A stretch of 21,448 bases of DNA from JACPLA01 sp035291905 (GCA_035291905.1 DATDRF010000195.1:1-21448); one strand, 5' to 3'. Counted from the first letter of the stretch, positions 1 to 7,764 are shown. Program-made: numbers and translations. The notes: generated by a model not told the origin, from the sequence alone.

Positions 1-254
1 AGCAGGTACGCCTGAGGGACTTCAATGCCGCAGACGTAGTAGAATTCGTTCGATTGCCGAAATCTGGTGTACCCCGCGGGGCTCGGAGCTCCCTGCATGA
101 GCGCCAGGTTCTTGCCGATTGCCGTGTAGATCTTTTGACGCCGTTCCGCAAATTCCTGGGGCGGAAAGTCGCGCGTGAAGAGCGGCACTCCGTCTTGAGC
201 GAGGAGAATTACGGGAAGGATAAACAGGATCGCGATTCGAAGAAAGCGCCTCAT
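1..254 (-). CDS. Xaa-Pro aminopeptidase, N-terminal part (partial, runs off left edge)
   Basis: The reverse strand from an ATG at 254 encodes at least 84 residues and stays open to the window edge. The start is preceded by a strong AGGAGG about 3-4 nt upstream. Residues 1-19 look like a signal peptide (MRRFLRIAILFILPVILLAQ), so the protein is probably exported. The mature start has the layout of an aminopeptidase P N-terminal domain: a FAERRQKIY helix, a LMQGAPSPAGYTRFRQSNEF segment, then FYYVCGIEVPQAYLL. This resembles the FYYLTGFxEPdA strand of creatinase/aminopeptidase P N-domains. Known members of the family are metallopeptidases removing an N-terminal residue in front of proline. The catalytic pita-bread domain and its metal ligands lie outside the window, so activity cannot be judged. 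It follows the lipoprotein gene in the same direction. Confidence 0.85.
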   Translation of the reverse strand, partial: MRRFLRIAILFILPVILLAQDGVPLFTRDFPPQEFAERRQKIYTAIGKNLALMQGAPSPAGYTRFRQSNEFYYVCGIEVPQAYL

Positions 255-273
255 GAGACCTCCTTGTGTGAGA

Positions 274-426
274 TTATCTGCCGGACCTCCGGCTGAGGAA
301 AAGACCGCCGACAGTGGCGGCGATCATGGTGAAGATCGCTATGCCAAATATCGCGAGGCCGTCTTCAATCCCGGCCTATCGTGCTCCGACGTAGCCGACA
401 AGACCGCCAACGAACGGATAGATCAT
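274..426 (-). pseudogene. small two-helix membrane protein ORF broken by an in-frame TAG
   Basis: An ATG at 426, with GGAG just upstream, opens a frame reading MIYPFVGGLVGYVGAR. It then meets a TAG (378-376) and continues in the same frame for 33 more residues to TAA at 276-274. The downstream half, AGIEDGLAIFGIAIFTMIAA followed by TVGGLFLSRRSGR, is a clean hydrophobic helix with a positive tail. The two halves together look like a two-helix membrane protein of about 50 residues. The frame sits between the lipoprotein stop and the aminopeptidase ribosome-binding site. I do not recognise a family. It may be a pseudogene, a site of stop-codon readthrough, a sequencing error, or chance. Confidence 0.3.
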
Positions 427-447
427 TTGCTCCGGGCATAGTGCACT

Positions 448-978
448 CTAGAAAGCCTGGAACGATGCACCCATCTCGATGTTGCTTTGGGCCGTGATCC
501 GGGCCAGCTCGTTTGTCGATGTGACTTTTGGAAGCACATATTCTTTTATCAGCATCGGAGGCTGTTTTGGATCAAGATACCCTTCAACGATCACAACTCC
601 GCGGGCATCGTCCCATTTCACGACGATCTGTCTTCCTCGGGCACTGTCGGGTTTCGTATGAAAATAGGATACACCGTCCGGCAAGGTGGGTATTCCCGGA
701 ACATATGCATCTCCAAGTTCACGCATCGACTGTTCTTTCGTCAAGGGCCATTCTGCCGTCCCAATTTGTGAAAAAAGCCAGCTCACAAACTGTTTTGGCG
801 TCCCATGAGGAATGACAACCGGAAATGTGGAACGCTCCAGTACGGACGGAGTTGTGAAGTGTTCGACGAGAGCCGCGGCCTGCTCGAGCTCGGGAGGAGT
901 CGAAGGGCCGCTATCGCATGAGCTGATGATTACGGCGACGAGAGACAAGACCATACCGCGAAACTTGACGGTTTGCAT
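448..978 (-). CDS. putative lipoprotein of unknown function
   Basis: The frame is open from 1014, but the ATG at 978 is the better start: GAGGAG lies about 7 nt upstream and the protein then begins with a classical lipoprotein signal. That signal is basic residues, the hydrophobic stretch VLSLVAVI and a lipobox-like IISSC with the cysteine at residue 21, followed by DSGPSTPPE, a flexible linker. The mature part of about 155 residues is soluble-looking and ends in a strand-rich section (GRQIVVKWDDARGVVIVEGY). I recognise no family or catalytic motif. Predicted location is the periplasm, anchored in a membrane. It is transcribed in the same direction as amrS upstream (83 nt gap) and the aminopeptidase downstream. 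Confidence 0.75.
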   Translation of the reverse strand: MQTVKFRGMVLSLVAVIISSCDSGPSTPPELEQAAALVEHFTTPSVLERSTFPVVIPHGTPKQFVSWLFSQIGTAEWPLTKEQSMRELGDAYVPGIPTLPDGVSYFHTKPDSARGRQIVVKWDDARGVVIVEGYLDPKQPPMLIKEYVLPKVTSTNELARITAQSNIEMGASFQAF

Positions 979-1061
979 GGATTTCTCCTCTAATACACGG
1001 AAACCGATGGTCACAGAACCGGAAAGATCATTGGAGAGTTCAGCGTTAGAGGTTGAATAGG

Positions 1062-2132
1062 TCAGGCTTCAGCAGATAGACTCCATCGGCCTGCAAGGGC
1101 TGTTCCGCATTTGTAACAAGCCCCCTTCTTCAGAAGGTTCTTCCGAACCTGGAATCCCCATCGCTCAATCAGCACCTCGCGGCACTGCGGACAGAGCGTA
1201 TTTTCGTACCCTTCGGTTTCTCCCGGCCGGTTCCCGGCGTACACAAACTTGAGGCCGGCCTCATATCCGATGTTCGCTGCGTGGACAAGCGTTGAAGAAG
1301 ATGTATCGTCGGGGTCTGTCATTCGGTAATCGGCATGAAAACCGGTCACATGCCAGGGGATATCGGGAGAAACGGAAACCAGGAATTTCGCAATGTCATT
1401 CAGTTCCGCGTCGGAGTCGTTGAACCCCGGAACAACGAGGGTGACAATCTCGACCCAAATGCCGCGATCATGAAGCGATTTGATCGTGTCGAGGACGTTT
1501 TGCAGCACTCCGCCAAGCTGCGAATACGACTTTTGGCGAAAACCTTTCAGGTCCACTTTGCAGAGGTCGAGCCACGGCCCGACGTAATCAAGAACCTCCG
1601 GTGTCCCGTTTCCGTTCGAGACGTACGAGGTTGTCAGGCCGACGTTCTTCGCAAGCTTGAAGATCTCAACGGCCCATTCAGTGGTGATGAGCGGCTCATT
1701 GTAGGTGCTCGTGACGACGGTTGCATGCTTTCGGAGGGCGAGGTCGATGATCTGTTCAGGGGTGACAGGTTCAGGGCCGCCCACCGCGGCGGGATCGCGC
1801 AAGGCTTGCGACGTCACCCAGTTCTGACAATATCCGCAGTGCAAATCGCACCCGAGCATCCCGAAGCTGAGCGCCTTCGAGCCCGGATAGGCGTGGAAGA
1901 AAGGCTTCTTCTCGATTGGATCAAGCTGTAATCCCGCCACATATCCCCACGGAACGTAGAGCTTTCCCCCGCGGTTGAACCGCACGCGGCAAATGCCGTC
2001 CTTGCCCGGCGGTATCTTGCATCGGTGGCCGCAGGCGTAGCAACGGACCCATTCGTTCCCCATCGAAACACCGAGGTCACCGACCCGGGTGTTTTCCGCG
2101 AGGAGATCTTTCAATGTTGTCGATTCAGTCAT
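1062..2132 (-). CDS. amrS: AmmeMemoRadiSam system radical SAM enzyme
   Basis: This 356-residue protein belongs to the pyruvate-formate-lyase-activase-like radical SAM family known as AmrS. The N-terminal module carries four cysteines (C31, C34, C38, C48; CYACGHRC) that look like a metal or cluster site. The radical SAM signature C-x3-C-x2-C is at 95-102 (GCDLHCGYCQN), followed by family-typical TYNEPLI (143-149), VSNGN (171-175) and KVDLKGF (192-198). A C-terminal zinc-ribbon-like pair, CPQC (314-317) and CYKC (339-342), closes the protein. The family usually co-occurs with AMMECR1 and MEMO proteins, hence the name. Neither partner is encoded in this window, and the substrate is not established. 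Length fits the family, and the start ATG at 2132 suits the alignment, although no strong Shine-Dalgarno sequence is visible. Confidence 0.9.
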   Translation of the reverse strand: MTESTTLKDLLAENTRVGDLGVSMGNEWVRCYACGHRCKIPPGKDGICRVRFNRGGKLYVPWGYVAGLQLDPIEKKPFFHAYPGSKALSFGMLGCDLHCGYCQNWVTSQALRDPAAVGGPEPVTPEQIIDLALRKHATVVTSTYNEPLITTEWAVEIFKLAKNVGLTTSYVSNGNGTPEVLDYVGPWLDLCKVDLKGFRQKSYSQLGGVLQNVLDTIKSLHDRGIWVEIVTLVVPGFNDSDAELNDIAKFLVSVSPDIPWHVTGFHADYRMTDPDDTSSSTLVHAANIGYEAGLKFVYAGNRPGETEGYENTLCPQCREVLIERWGFQVRKNLLKKGACYKCGTALAGRWSLSAEA

Positions 2133-2191
2133 GAGCGACCCTCGGGTAATGTACTGCGGAGCGGAGTTGGAGTCAACAGGGAGGAAAGATA

Positions 2192-2254
2192 TCAGCGTTC
2201 AGCTTTCAACGTTCGGCAATCAGCTATCAGTTGTCAGTACTCAGCCATCAGAGA
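2192..2254. repeat. nine tandem degenerate 7-nt repeats (TCAGNNN)
   Basis: Starting at 2192 the sequence repeats every 7 nt: TCAGCGT, TCAGCTT, TCAACGT, TCGGCAA, TCAGCTA, TCAGTTG, TCAGTAC, TCAGCCA, TCAGAGA. The first four bases are TCAG in seven of nine copies, and the last three bases vary. The tract sits in the intergenic space between nfo and amrS. It resembles the short tandem heptamer repeats known from cyanobacteria and other bacteria; its function is unknown. Confidence 0.85.
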
Positions 2255-2274
2255 AAGACGCTTCCAGATCCTGT

Positions 2275-2316
2275 CTTACTCCTTGCTTCTTATTTCCGAC
2301 TTCTGACTTTTGACCT
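2275..2316. repeat. second heptameric repeat tract overlapping the end of nfo
   Basis: Six further 7-nt units with a different consensus follow about 20 nt later: CTTACTC, CTTGCTT, CTTATTT, CCGACTT, CTGACTT, TTGACCT. They contain the nfo stop codon and encode its last 13 residues, KVKSQKSEIRSKE. The tail is hydrophilic and lies beyond the last metal ligand, so the repeat has probably replaced the original gene end without harming the enzyme. Confidence 0.75.
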
Positions 2317-3187
2317 TGCCCACCATCTCCCTCAATACCCGCATATTCTCCACGTCTTCCCTCATTTCCGGTCCCTTGGGGGTTTCGAGAATCTTCGGAA
2401 GATGTGCAAATCTTGGGTCATTCATCAGGAGACTGAAGCCGCCGAGTCCTATACAGCCTTTGCCGATATGATCGTGACGATCCACTCTGGAACCGCACTC
2501 CTTCTTCGAGTCGTTCACGTGAAAAGCAACGAGACGGTCGAGCCCTATCATTGTCTCGAAATCGGCGAAGGATGATTCGTAACCCTCTTCTGTCGACAGG
2601 TCGTACCCCGCCGCAAAAACATGACACGTGTCGATGCACACCGCCATTCGTTGCCGTTCATCAATGAGGTCGATGATCGAACGAAGCTGTTCAAACCGGT
2701 ATCCCAACGCAGTGCCCTGCCCCGCCGTTGTCTCAAGAACCGTTTTGACCCGGTAACCGGGGGTTTGAGCGTGAAGAAGGTTGATCGATTCCGCGATTCG
2801 TTTGATTCCTTCCTTCTCTCCCGCTCCCATATGGGAGCCGGGATGAAAGTTCAGGTATTCGATCCCCAATCGCTCACACCTGTCGAGCTCGTCTTTCAAC
2901 GTCGTCCGCGATTTTTCGAGAAAGGATTTGTTCTGTGCACAGAGATTGACCAGGAATGTGCCGTGCGCAATGATCGGACCCATTCTTGCTTTCGAAAGAA
3001 GCTCTTTGTAGGTTGTCACGTCCGTTTCGGTAAGAGGAGCCCCTTTCCACATGGTGTTGTTCTTCACGAACAATTGAAACGTCGTACAGCCGATGCTCAC
3101 AGCCCGTTCCACCGCCGTCGCCACTCCGCCCGCAATGGACATGTGAGCACCGAGAAGCAAAGCGGGTTGTTTTGAGGTTTTTGTCAT
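2276..3187 (-). CDS. nfo: deoxyribonuclease IV (endonuclease IV), AP endonuclease
   Basis: The product is a zinc-dependent AP endonuclease of base excision repair, cutting DNA 5' to abasic sites. With the ATG at 3187 it has 303 residues; a GTG at 3217 would add ten, and neither start has a clear ribosome-binding site. All nine metal ligands of the E. coli enzyme can be matched: H75 (IIAHGTFL), H115 (NFHPGSH), E152 (VLETTAG), D186 and H189 (CIDTCHVFAAGYD), H223 (AFHVNDSK), D236 and H238 (VDRHDHIGKG) and E268 (ILETPKG). The protein is slightly longer than E. coli Nfo (285 residues) because the last 13 residues are written by a heptameric DNA repeat. It is divergent from the MFS gene, with only about 54 nt between starts. 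Confidence 0.95.
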   Translation of the reverse strand: MTKTSKQPALLLGAHMSIAGGVATAVERAVSIGCTTFQLFVKNNTMWKGAPLTETDVTTYKELLSKARMGPIIAHGTFLVNLCAQNKSFLEKSRTTLKDELDRCERLGIEYLNFHPGSHMGAGEKEGIKRIAESINLLHAQTPGYRVKTVLETTAGQGTALGYRFEQLRSIIDLIDERQRMAVCIDTCHVFAAGYDLSTEEGYESSFADFETMIGLDRLVAFHVNDSKKECGSRVDRHDHIGKGCIGLGGFSLLMNDPRFAHLPKILETPKGPEMREDVENMRVLREMVGKVKSQKSEIRSKE

Positions 3188-3241
3188 GGCATCAGGCCGG
3201 GGCTTCCTGTAGTACACGAATGTGGCACATGATTTCCATCA

Positions 3242-4414
3242 ATGCAAAAAGAAAAAATCACCATTCTCCTTACGGTCCTCGTTGATGTCCTTGGTTTTGG
3301 CATCGTCATCCCCATCCTCCCTTTCTATGTAACGTCATTCGGTGCTTCGGCTTTCACGGTCACCCTTCTCTTTTCTTCATTCGCTCTCTTTGCGTTTGTC
3401 AGCAGTCCTTTTCTCGGTGCTCTTTCAGACAAGATCGGCCGCCGGCCCGTACTTGTTTTCAGCATTGCCAGCACGGCTATCGGGTGGTTCGTTTTCGCAG
3501 CGGCGGACTCGATTGTGCTCCTCTTCATCGGCAGAATCATCGACGGCGCGGCTGCCGGGAACTTCACCGTCGCACAAAGTGCGTTGGTCGATATTTCGAC
3601 AGACGAAAAGGACCGCGCAGCGAACCTCGGACTCATCGGCGCCTCCTTCGGCATCGGGTTTATGCTGGGACCCCTCATTGGCGGCGTCCTGAGCACGGTT
3701 TCCCATTCTTTTCCTTTCTGGGTTGCCGGCGGACTTGCTAGCGTGAATGTTCTGCTGACCTCCCTCAATGTTCGCGAAACCAATACGCGCCGTGATCGCT
3801 CCATGCTTCTCTCGATCAATCCTCTTGCACCGCTTGCCCGGGCCGCAATGAACGTCGAACTCCGCCCGTTCTTTCTGAACTGGATACTCTTCGGAATCTC
3901 TTTCATGTCGGTTCAGACGATTTTTGCTCTCTTCGTTCAGGAAGCGTTCGGATTCGGGTCGTTCGCCACCGGATTGCTATTCTCTGCCATGGGCGTCTTC
4001 ACCGCCTTCAACCAGGGATTTCTGCTCAAGCACGTCTGGCTGAAGCATTTTTCAGAAGCGGTGCTGGAATACGCCATGACGATTGTCCTGTGCATTAGTT
4101 TGATCCTCATGGCGCTCAGTATCCTCCCGCTCTTTTTCCTGGCGATCATTCTCATCGCGAGCGCCCAGTCGAATCTGCGGGCCGTTATTACCAGCCGCGT
4201 TGCCGGCCTTGCGCCGCCGCATATGAAGGGGGAGATTCTCGGCATCATGAGTTCGCTCATGGCGGCAAGCATGGTCATTGCACCGGTTGTCGCGGGGGCA
4301 CTCTTCGAGATCAAGAGCGTCCTTCCGTTTGTCCTTGGCATTGTGCTGATGGGCCTCAGCGCAATCCTGGAGCACAGGTCGCTTCGACGCGCTGCTGAGA
4401 AGAAAGGTCCGTAG
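3242..4414 (+). CDS. MFS transporter, TCR/Tet-like drug:H+ antiporter family
   Basis: The product has 390 residues and about 12 hydrophobic helices, the normal size for a 12-TM major facilitator exporter. The first helix reads LLTVLVDVLGFGIVIPILPF, the pattern of the tetracycline-resistance (TetA) branch. Motif A, GALSDKIGRRPVL (59-71), lies in the loop between helices 2 and 3. A motif-C-like GASFGIGFMLGPLIGG (133-148), typical of antiporters, is in helix 5. Drug specificity cannot be deduced, and many such proteins are not tetracycline exporters. The start at 3242 follows nfo divergently with almost no leader and no clear Shine-Dalgarno sequence. A TPR gene converges from the right with 54 nt between stops; I see no terminator hairpin there. 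Confidence 0.9.
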   Translation: MQKEKITILLTVLVDVLGFGIVIPILPFYVTSFGASAFTVTLLFSSFALFAFVSSPFLGALSDKIGRRPVLVFSIASTAIGWFVFAAADSIVLLFIGRIIDGAAAGNFTVAQSALVDISTDEKDRAANLGLIGASFGIGFMLGPLIGGVLSTVSHSFPFWVAGGLASVNVLLTSLNVRETNTRRDRSMLLSINPLAPLARAAMNVELRPFFLNWILFGISFMSVQTIFALFVQEAFGFGSFATGLLFSAMGVFTAFNQGFLLKHVWLKHFSEAVLEYAMTIVLCISLILMALSILPLFFLAIILIASAQSNLRAVITSRVAGLAPPHMKGEILGIMSSLMAASMVIAPVVAGALFEIKSVLPFVLGIVLMGLSAILEHRSLRRAAEKKGP

Positions 4415-4468
4415 TTACGAAACTAGGTTGGCGGAATGATGTGCGGAAAGAGGGAGCCGAAGAGAAGA

Positions 4469-5332
4469 TCAGTCTTCGTCTTTGATGAGGGCGTACAACT
4501 CGTGAGCTTCCCGGCGATAACGTTCGTCGTCTTCATCCTGGGTGGGGAGATTTGGAATCAAAAGCAGCTGTACCCTTGCCTTTTCATACTCACCCTCGTC
4601 GACAAGCCCTTTAGCGTATTCGATTCTGTACTCGATGATATCCCCCCGCAGTCCGATTGCCCGTTCAAACAAGCGCAGAGCTTCCGTTCTGCTTCCCCAA
4701 CCCAGGCCGAGGGGCCAGCGGAAGATCCAGGGCCGATCCGTCACGCGCATGTGCGTTCTTCCAAGCCAGAAGATCCCAAGATGGTTGGTACTGTCGATGG
4801 CCACTGCCCGGTCAAGATCGGACCTCATATCCTTCAACAGCCCCACTGTTTCCCACAATCCCTTGAAGAGTGAGATATGACCGACGGCAATCGCGCGCCT
4901 GGTCAACGCCATGGAATTCCGCGGATCCGCAATGACACTTCTTCCCGCAAAATCGAGGGCCTTCTCATACGTAGCCAGCTGCAGGTCCTTTTCCTCGTCA
5001 CTTGCTGTGGGAAGGTGCTCCCCGATATCGACGTAAGCTTGACTGATGTGCCAGAGGAGGTCGGCATTGCCCGCCTCGATGGTGAGGGCGCGGTTGTACA
5101 GCTCAAGCGCAGCCCGGTTATCGAAGTATTTCGAGGCAAAGATGTCTCCCTGTGCGATCAGTTCGCGCACAGATGTGCGCAGGGAATCTGTCGGGGCCGG
5201 TTGGGGGGTTGATTCCACCTGGGCCGCTGCGATTCCCCATACTGCCACAACAAGGAAGATTGTCAGTACGCCCGCTGCGACAAAAATCCGCGCACGGAAA
5301 TTGAATGCGATGCTCGTTAGGGGAAGTTTCAA
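4469..5332 (-). CDS. TPR protein resembling the RMDN family, membrane-anchored or exported
   Basis: The frame starts at a TTG (5332) that overlaps the upstream TGA as TTGA, and no other start codon gives a sensible N-terminus, so translation is probably coupled. Residues 15-38 are one hydrophobic segment ending in AAAQ, either a signal peptide or a membrane anchor. The rest (about 50-287) is helical repeats. These include NADLLWHISQAYVDIGE, ALDFAGRSVIADPRNSMALT, FWLGRTHMRVTDRPW and EALRLFERAIGLRG, spaced as in the regulator-of-microtubule-dynamics (RMDN/FAM82) type TPR domain. Bacterial members have no assigned function; a role in protein-protein contact at the envelope is inference. It is the last gene of the probable minus-strand unit. 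Confidence 0.8.
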   Translation of the reverse strand: MKLPLTSIAFNFRARIFVAAGVLTIFLVVAVWGIAAAQVESTPQPAPTDSLRTSVRELIAQGDIFASKYFDNRAALELYNRALTIEAGNADLLWHISQAYVDIGEHLPTASDEEKDLQLATYEKALDFAGRSVIADPRNSMALTRRAIAVGHISLFKGLWETVGLLKDMRSDLDRAVAIDSTNHLGIFWLGRTHMRVTDRPWIFRWPLGLGWGSRTEALRLFERAIGLRGDIIEYRIEYAKGLVDEGEYEKARVQLLLIPNLPTQDEDDERYRREAHELYALIKDED

Positions 5333-5913
5333 GAGTTACGGGCCTGGAGCTTTCTTATCTCATCGCGCAATTTTGCGGCGCGTTCGTAGTCTTCTTTGGC
5401 AATCGCCTCTTTCAGCTGATGCTCGAGCTGTTCCAGTTTGCTCAGTTTCGGCTTTGCGGCAGTTTCCGGCGAAGCCGGCTCAGCCGGTGGTGCGGGAGGT
5501 TTTTCAGGTTCATCGTTTTCAGGGATAAACGCGGCTTCATCCATGACTCTGTCGGCGACAAAGATCGGTACACCGTAGCGGACGGCAAGTGCTATGGCAT
5601 CGCTGGGTCTGGAGTCGATCTCCTGGCTGTCGAGATTCAGACGGGCATAGAAGGTTCCGTCCTTCAACTCATTGATGAAGACATCCGTCAGTGCAACTCC
5701 CAGGGAATCGATGATGCTCTTGATCAGATCATGGGTCAGGGGGCGGGGAGGCTTGATTCCTTCCATCTCAAGGGCAATCGATTGCGCCTCAAAGGCTCCG
5801 ATGATGATGGGGAGTCTCCGCGCGCCGTTGACCTCCTTCAAGATCAATGCGTAGGCACCGCCTGCCGAAGGGCTCGTCGACAAACCCAGTATGTCAACCT
5901 GAATTCTCTCCAC
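5329..5913 (-). CDS. bifunctional nuclease domain protein (DUF151/BFN) with C-terminal UVR motif
   Basis: The start is GTG at 5913, with AAGGAG about 9 nt upstream. Residues 1-130 form a DUF151 domain: VDILGLSTSPSAGGAYALIL, LPIIIGAFEAQSIALEMEG, and the family hallmark IDSRPSDAIALAVR (99-112). A proline/alanine-rich linker (about 131-155) follows. Then comes a UVR motif (158-191, LEQLEHQLKEAIAKEDYERA then AKLRDEIRKL), the UvrB-UvrC contact helix pair. The DUF151 plus UVR layout is common in the Bacteroidota/Chlorobi group. A plant member of the family has reported DNase and RNase activity; the bacterial role is not settled. It lies 31 nt downstream of etfA and overlaps the TPR gene by 4 nt. 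Confidence 0.9.
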   Translation of the reverse strand: MERIQVDILGLSTSPSAGGAYALILKEVNGARRLPIIIGAFEAQSIALEMEGIKPPRPLTHDLIKSIIDSLGVALTDVFINELKDGTFYARLNLDSQEIDSRPSDAIALAVRYGVPIFVADRVMDEAAFIPENDEPEKPPAPPAEPASPETAAKPKLSKLEQLEHQLKEAIAKEDYERAAKLRDEIRKLQARNS

Positions 5914-5944
5914 GCAACTTCTCCTTCCGACAAGAACGTCTTTG

Positions 5945-6916
5945 CTATTTCCCCAGGAGCTTCTTCACTTCTTTCGTCAGAGCCGGCACAACCTCGAACG
6001 CATCCCCCGCAATGCCGTAGTCCGCTACCTGAAAAATGGGAGCATCTTTGTCCTTGTTGATTGCAACAATATACTTGGACGAGGACATTCCCGCAAGGTG
6101 TTGAATGGCGCCTGAAATTCCCACCGCAATGTACAGTGAGGGCGAAACGGTTTTCCCTGTCTGCCCAACCTGCTCGTCGTGCGGCCTCCATCCTGCATCG
6201 ACCACAGCGCGCGAGGCCCCCACGGCCGCCCCGAGAACCGAGGCGAGCTCTTCAATCATGGCAAAATTCTCCGGACCCTTCAATCCCCGACCGCCCGATA
6301 CGATGATGTCTGCCTCGGCGACGTCAAGCTTTCCGCTTGCCTGTGTCACCTCCCGCACTGAACCGCCAAAGTGATCATCCGAAAGCGACACGCCCGCGTC
6401 TTCCACCGGCGCCGCGGCACCGCTGCTCTCGCCCGTCAAGAAGACGTTCGGCCGCAACGTGAAGACTTTCACTGCTGATGTTACTGTAACCTCGGTCAAT
6501 GCTTTTCCGGCAAAAACAGGCCGCGTTGCCACCAGATCTCCGCCCTCGACTCTCAGCGCAGTGCAATCCGCTGCAAGGCCCGCATTAAGCTTCACCGCAA
6601 CCCGCGGCGCAAGGTCTTTTCCCATCGAGGTCGCCGAGAAGAAGACGACGTCGGCTTTCTCTTTCTTTGCAACCTGGGCTATTACTTCCGCATAAGCATT
6701 GGACGGAAATTTCAGACGGGAGTCTTCTGCCGCCAGAACCTTCACCGCTCCGTACCCTCCGAGAGAGGAACTCATCGATTTGACCCGGTCGCCTGCGACC
6801 AAGCCCAACGCCTGACCCTGCGTCTCTGCAGCCAAAGTGGCTGCCGCCTTCATCACCTCATAGGCCGCCTTCTTGAATTGTCCGTCTCGTTGCTCTGCAA
6901 ATGCCAGTATTTTCAT
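5945..6916 (-). CDS. etfA: electron transfer flavoprotein, alpha subunit
   Basis: The product is the alpha subunit of the heterodimeric electron transfer flavoprotein, which carries electrons from acyl-CoA and related dehydrogenases to a membrane quinone reductase. It has 323 residues. An N-terminal Rossmann-like domain (1-190) is followed by the FAD-binding domain with SGGRGLKG (207-214), SRAVVD (235-240), QVGQTGKTVSP (249-259), GISGAIQH (266-273), NKDKDAPIF (287-295) and YGIAGD (300-305). All family hallmarks are present and the length is normal. It follows etfB by 33 nt in the same direction. No clear Shine-Dalgarno sequence precedes the ATG at 6916. No etf-quinone oxidoreductase or acyl-CoA dehydrogenase is in the window. 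Confidence 0.96.
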   Translation of the reverse strand: MKILAFAEQRDGQFKKAAYEVMKAAATLAAETQGQALGLVAGDRVKSMSSSLGGYGAVKVLAAEDSRLKFPSNAYAEVIAQVAKKEKADVVFFSATSMGKDLAPRVAVKLNAGLAADCTALRVEGGDLVATRPVFAGKALTEVTVTSAVKVFTLRPNVFLTGESSGAAAPVEDAGVSLSDDHFGGSVREVTQASGKLDVAEADIIVSGGRGLKGPENFAMIEELASVLGAAVGASRAVVDAGWRPHDEQVGQTGKTVSPSLYIAVGISGAIQHLAGMSSSKYIVAINKDKDAPIFQVADYGIAGDAFEVVPALTKEVKKLLGK

Positions 6917-6949
6917 ATCACTATCGGAGGATTGAGTGTTCGAGTGAAC

Positions 6950-7696
6950 TCAGATGACTTTTGCCTCTTCATGAAGGAGCTTCACAAGCTCCGGTACCGC
7001 CGTCGCATCCGCACCGATGATTTTGCCGGCACTCTTGCCTGCAGGCTTCTTCATGACACGGACGTCAAGTTTGTTCGATACGGGGGTTGCAGGTTTTTCT
7101 TCGATCGGCTTGCTTTTTGCCGCCATGATTCCCTTCAATGAGGGATACCGCGGTTCATTGAGCCCCTTTTGTGCGGTAAAAACGGCAGGGAGCTTGATTT
7201 CGACCTTTTCATGGCCGCCCTCGATTTCCCGTTCGGCCACGGCCGTCCCATCACGGACCTCAAGTTTCACCACAACCGAAACCGACGGAAATCCCAGCAT
7301 TTCGGCAACCATTCCTCCCACCGCCCCGTCGTCACTGTCGATCGACTGTTTTCCGAAGAATATTGCGTCGGGGGCGATCTCTTTCAAGTAATCGGCAAGG
7401 GCACGCGCAACCGAATACGAATCCCTCGGTGAATCATCTTTCAGAAGAACCGCCTTATCGACGCCCATTGCGAGGCTCTTTCGAAGGGTTTCCTTGTGAG
7501 TGTCGCCGCCCAACGTCACCGCAATGACCTCCCCGCCGAATTTCTCTTTCCATCGCAGGCACTCTTCGACTGCAAACTCGTCGTACGGATTGATGACAAA
7601 ATTCACGCCGGTTCGATCGATGCTCTTGTTGTCAGACCCGACCTTTACCTTCGTCTCCGTGTCGGGAACGTGATTGACGCACGCAACCAGTTTCAT
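6950..7696 (-). CDS. etfB: electron transfer flavoprotein, beta subunit
   Basis: This is the beta subunit partner of EtfA, 248 residues long. Recognisable parts are the N-terminus KLVACVNHVPDTETKVKV, the segment FVINPYDEFAVEECLRWKEK (33-52) and the nucleotide-binding loop GKQSIDSDDGAVGG (115-128). The family signature region follows at about 154-197, from AEREIEGGHEKVEIKLPAVF through QKGLNEPRYPSLKGIMAAK. In standard ETFs this subunit holds AMP; in electron-bifurcating ETFs it holds a second FAD. From sequence alone I cannot decide, although the ordinary size and the lack of FixC/FixX or bcd neighbours favour a conventional ETF. The ATG at 7696 is 68 nt downstream of the DinB gene. Confidence 0.95.
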   Translation of the reverse strand: MKLVACVNHVPDTETKVKVGSDNKSIDRTGVNFVINPYDEFAVEECLRWKEKFGGEVIAVTLGGDTHKETLRKSLAMGVDKAVLLKDDSPRDSYSVARALADYLKEIAPDAIFFGKQSIDSDDGAVGGMVAEMLGFPSVSVVVKLEVRDGTAVAEREIEGGHEKVEIKLPAVFTAQKGLNEPRYPSLKGIMAAKSKPIEEKPATPVSNKLDVRVMKKPAGKSAGKIIGADATAVPELVKLLHEEAKVI

Positions 7697-7764
7697 AGTA
7701 CGCTCTATCTCGCTCTGTGGAACAATCTATTGCCTCATGAAGCTAGCGAACTTTCTCCAAAGCA

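Noticed and set aside
1335..1931. Plus-strand ORF of 198 codons
   Set aside because: It lies antisense inside the well-supported amrS gene, shows no family motif, and has no ribosome-binding site; it is a codon-bias shadow.
2192..2254. Could the heptamer tract be a CRISPR array?
   Set aside because: The unit is only 7 nt with no spacers of 25-40 nt and no cas genes; it is a simple tandem repeat.
2621..3175. Plus-strand ORF of 184 codons
   Set aside because: Antisense to nfo, whose nine metal ligands are all in place; no recognisable features of its own.
5305..6060. Plus-strand ORF of 251 codons
   Set aside because: Antisense to the DUF151-UVR gene and the end of etfA; composition and motifs do not look like a real protein.
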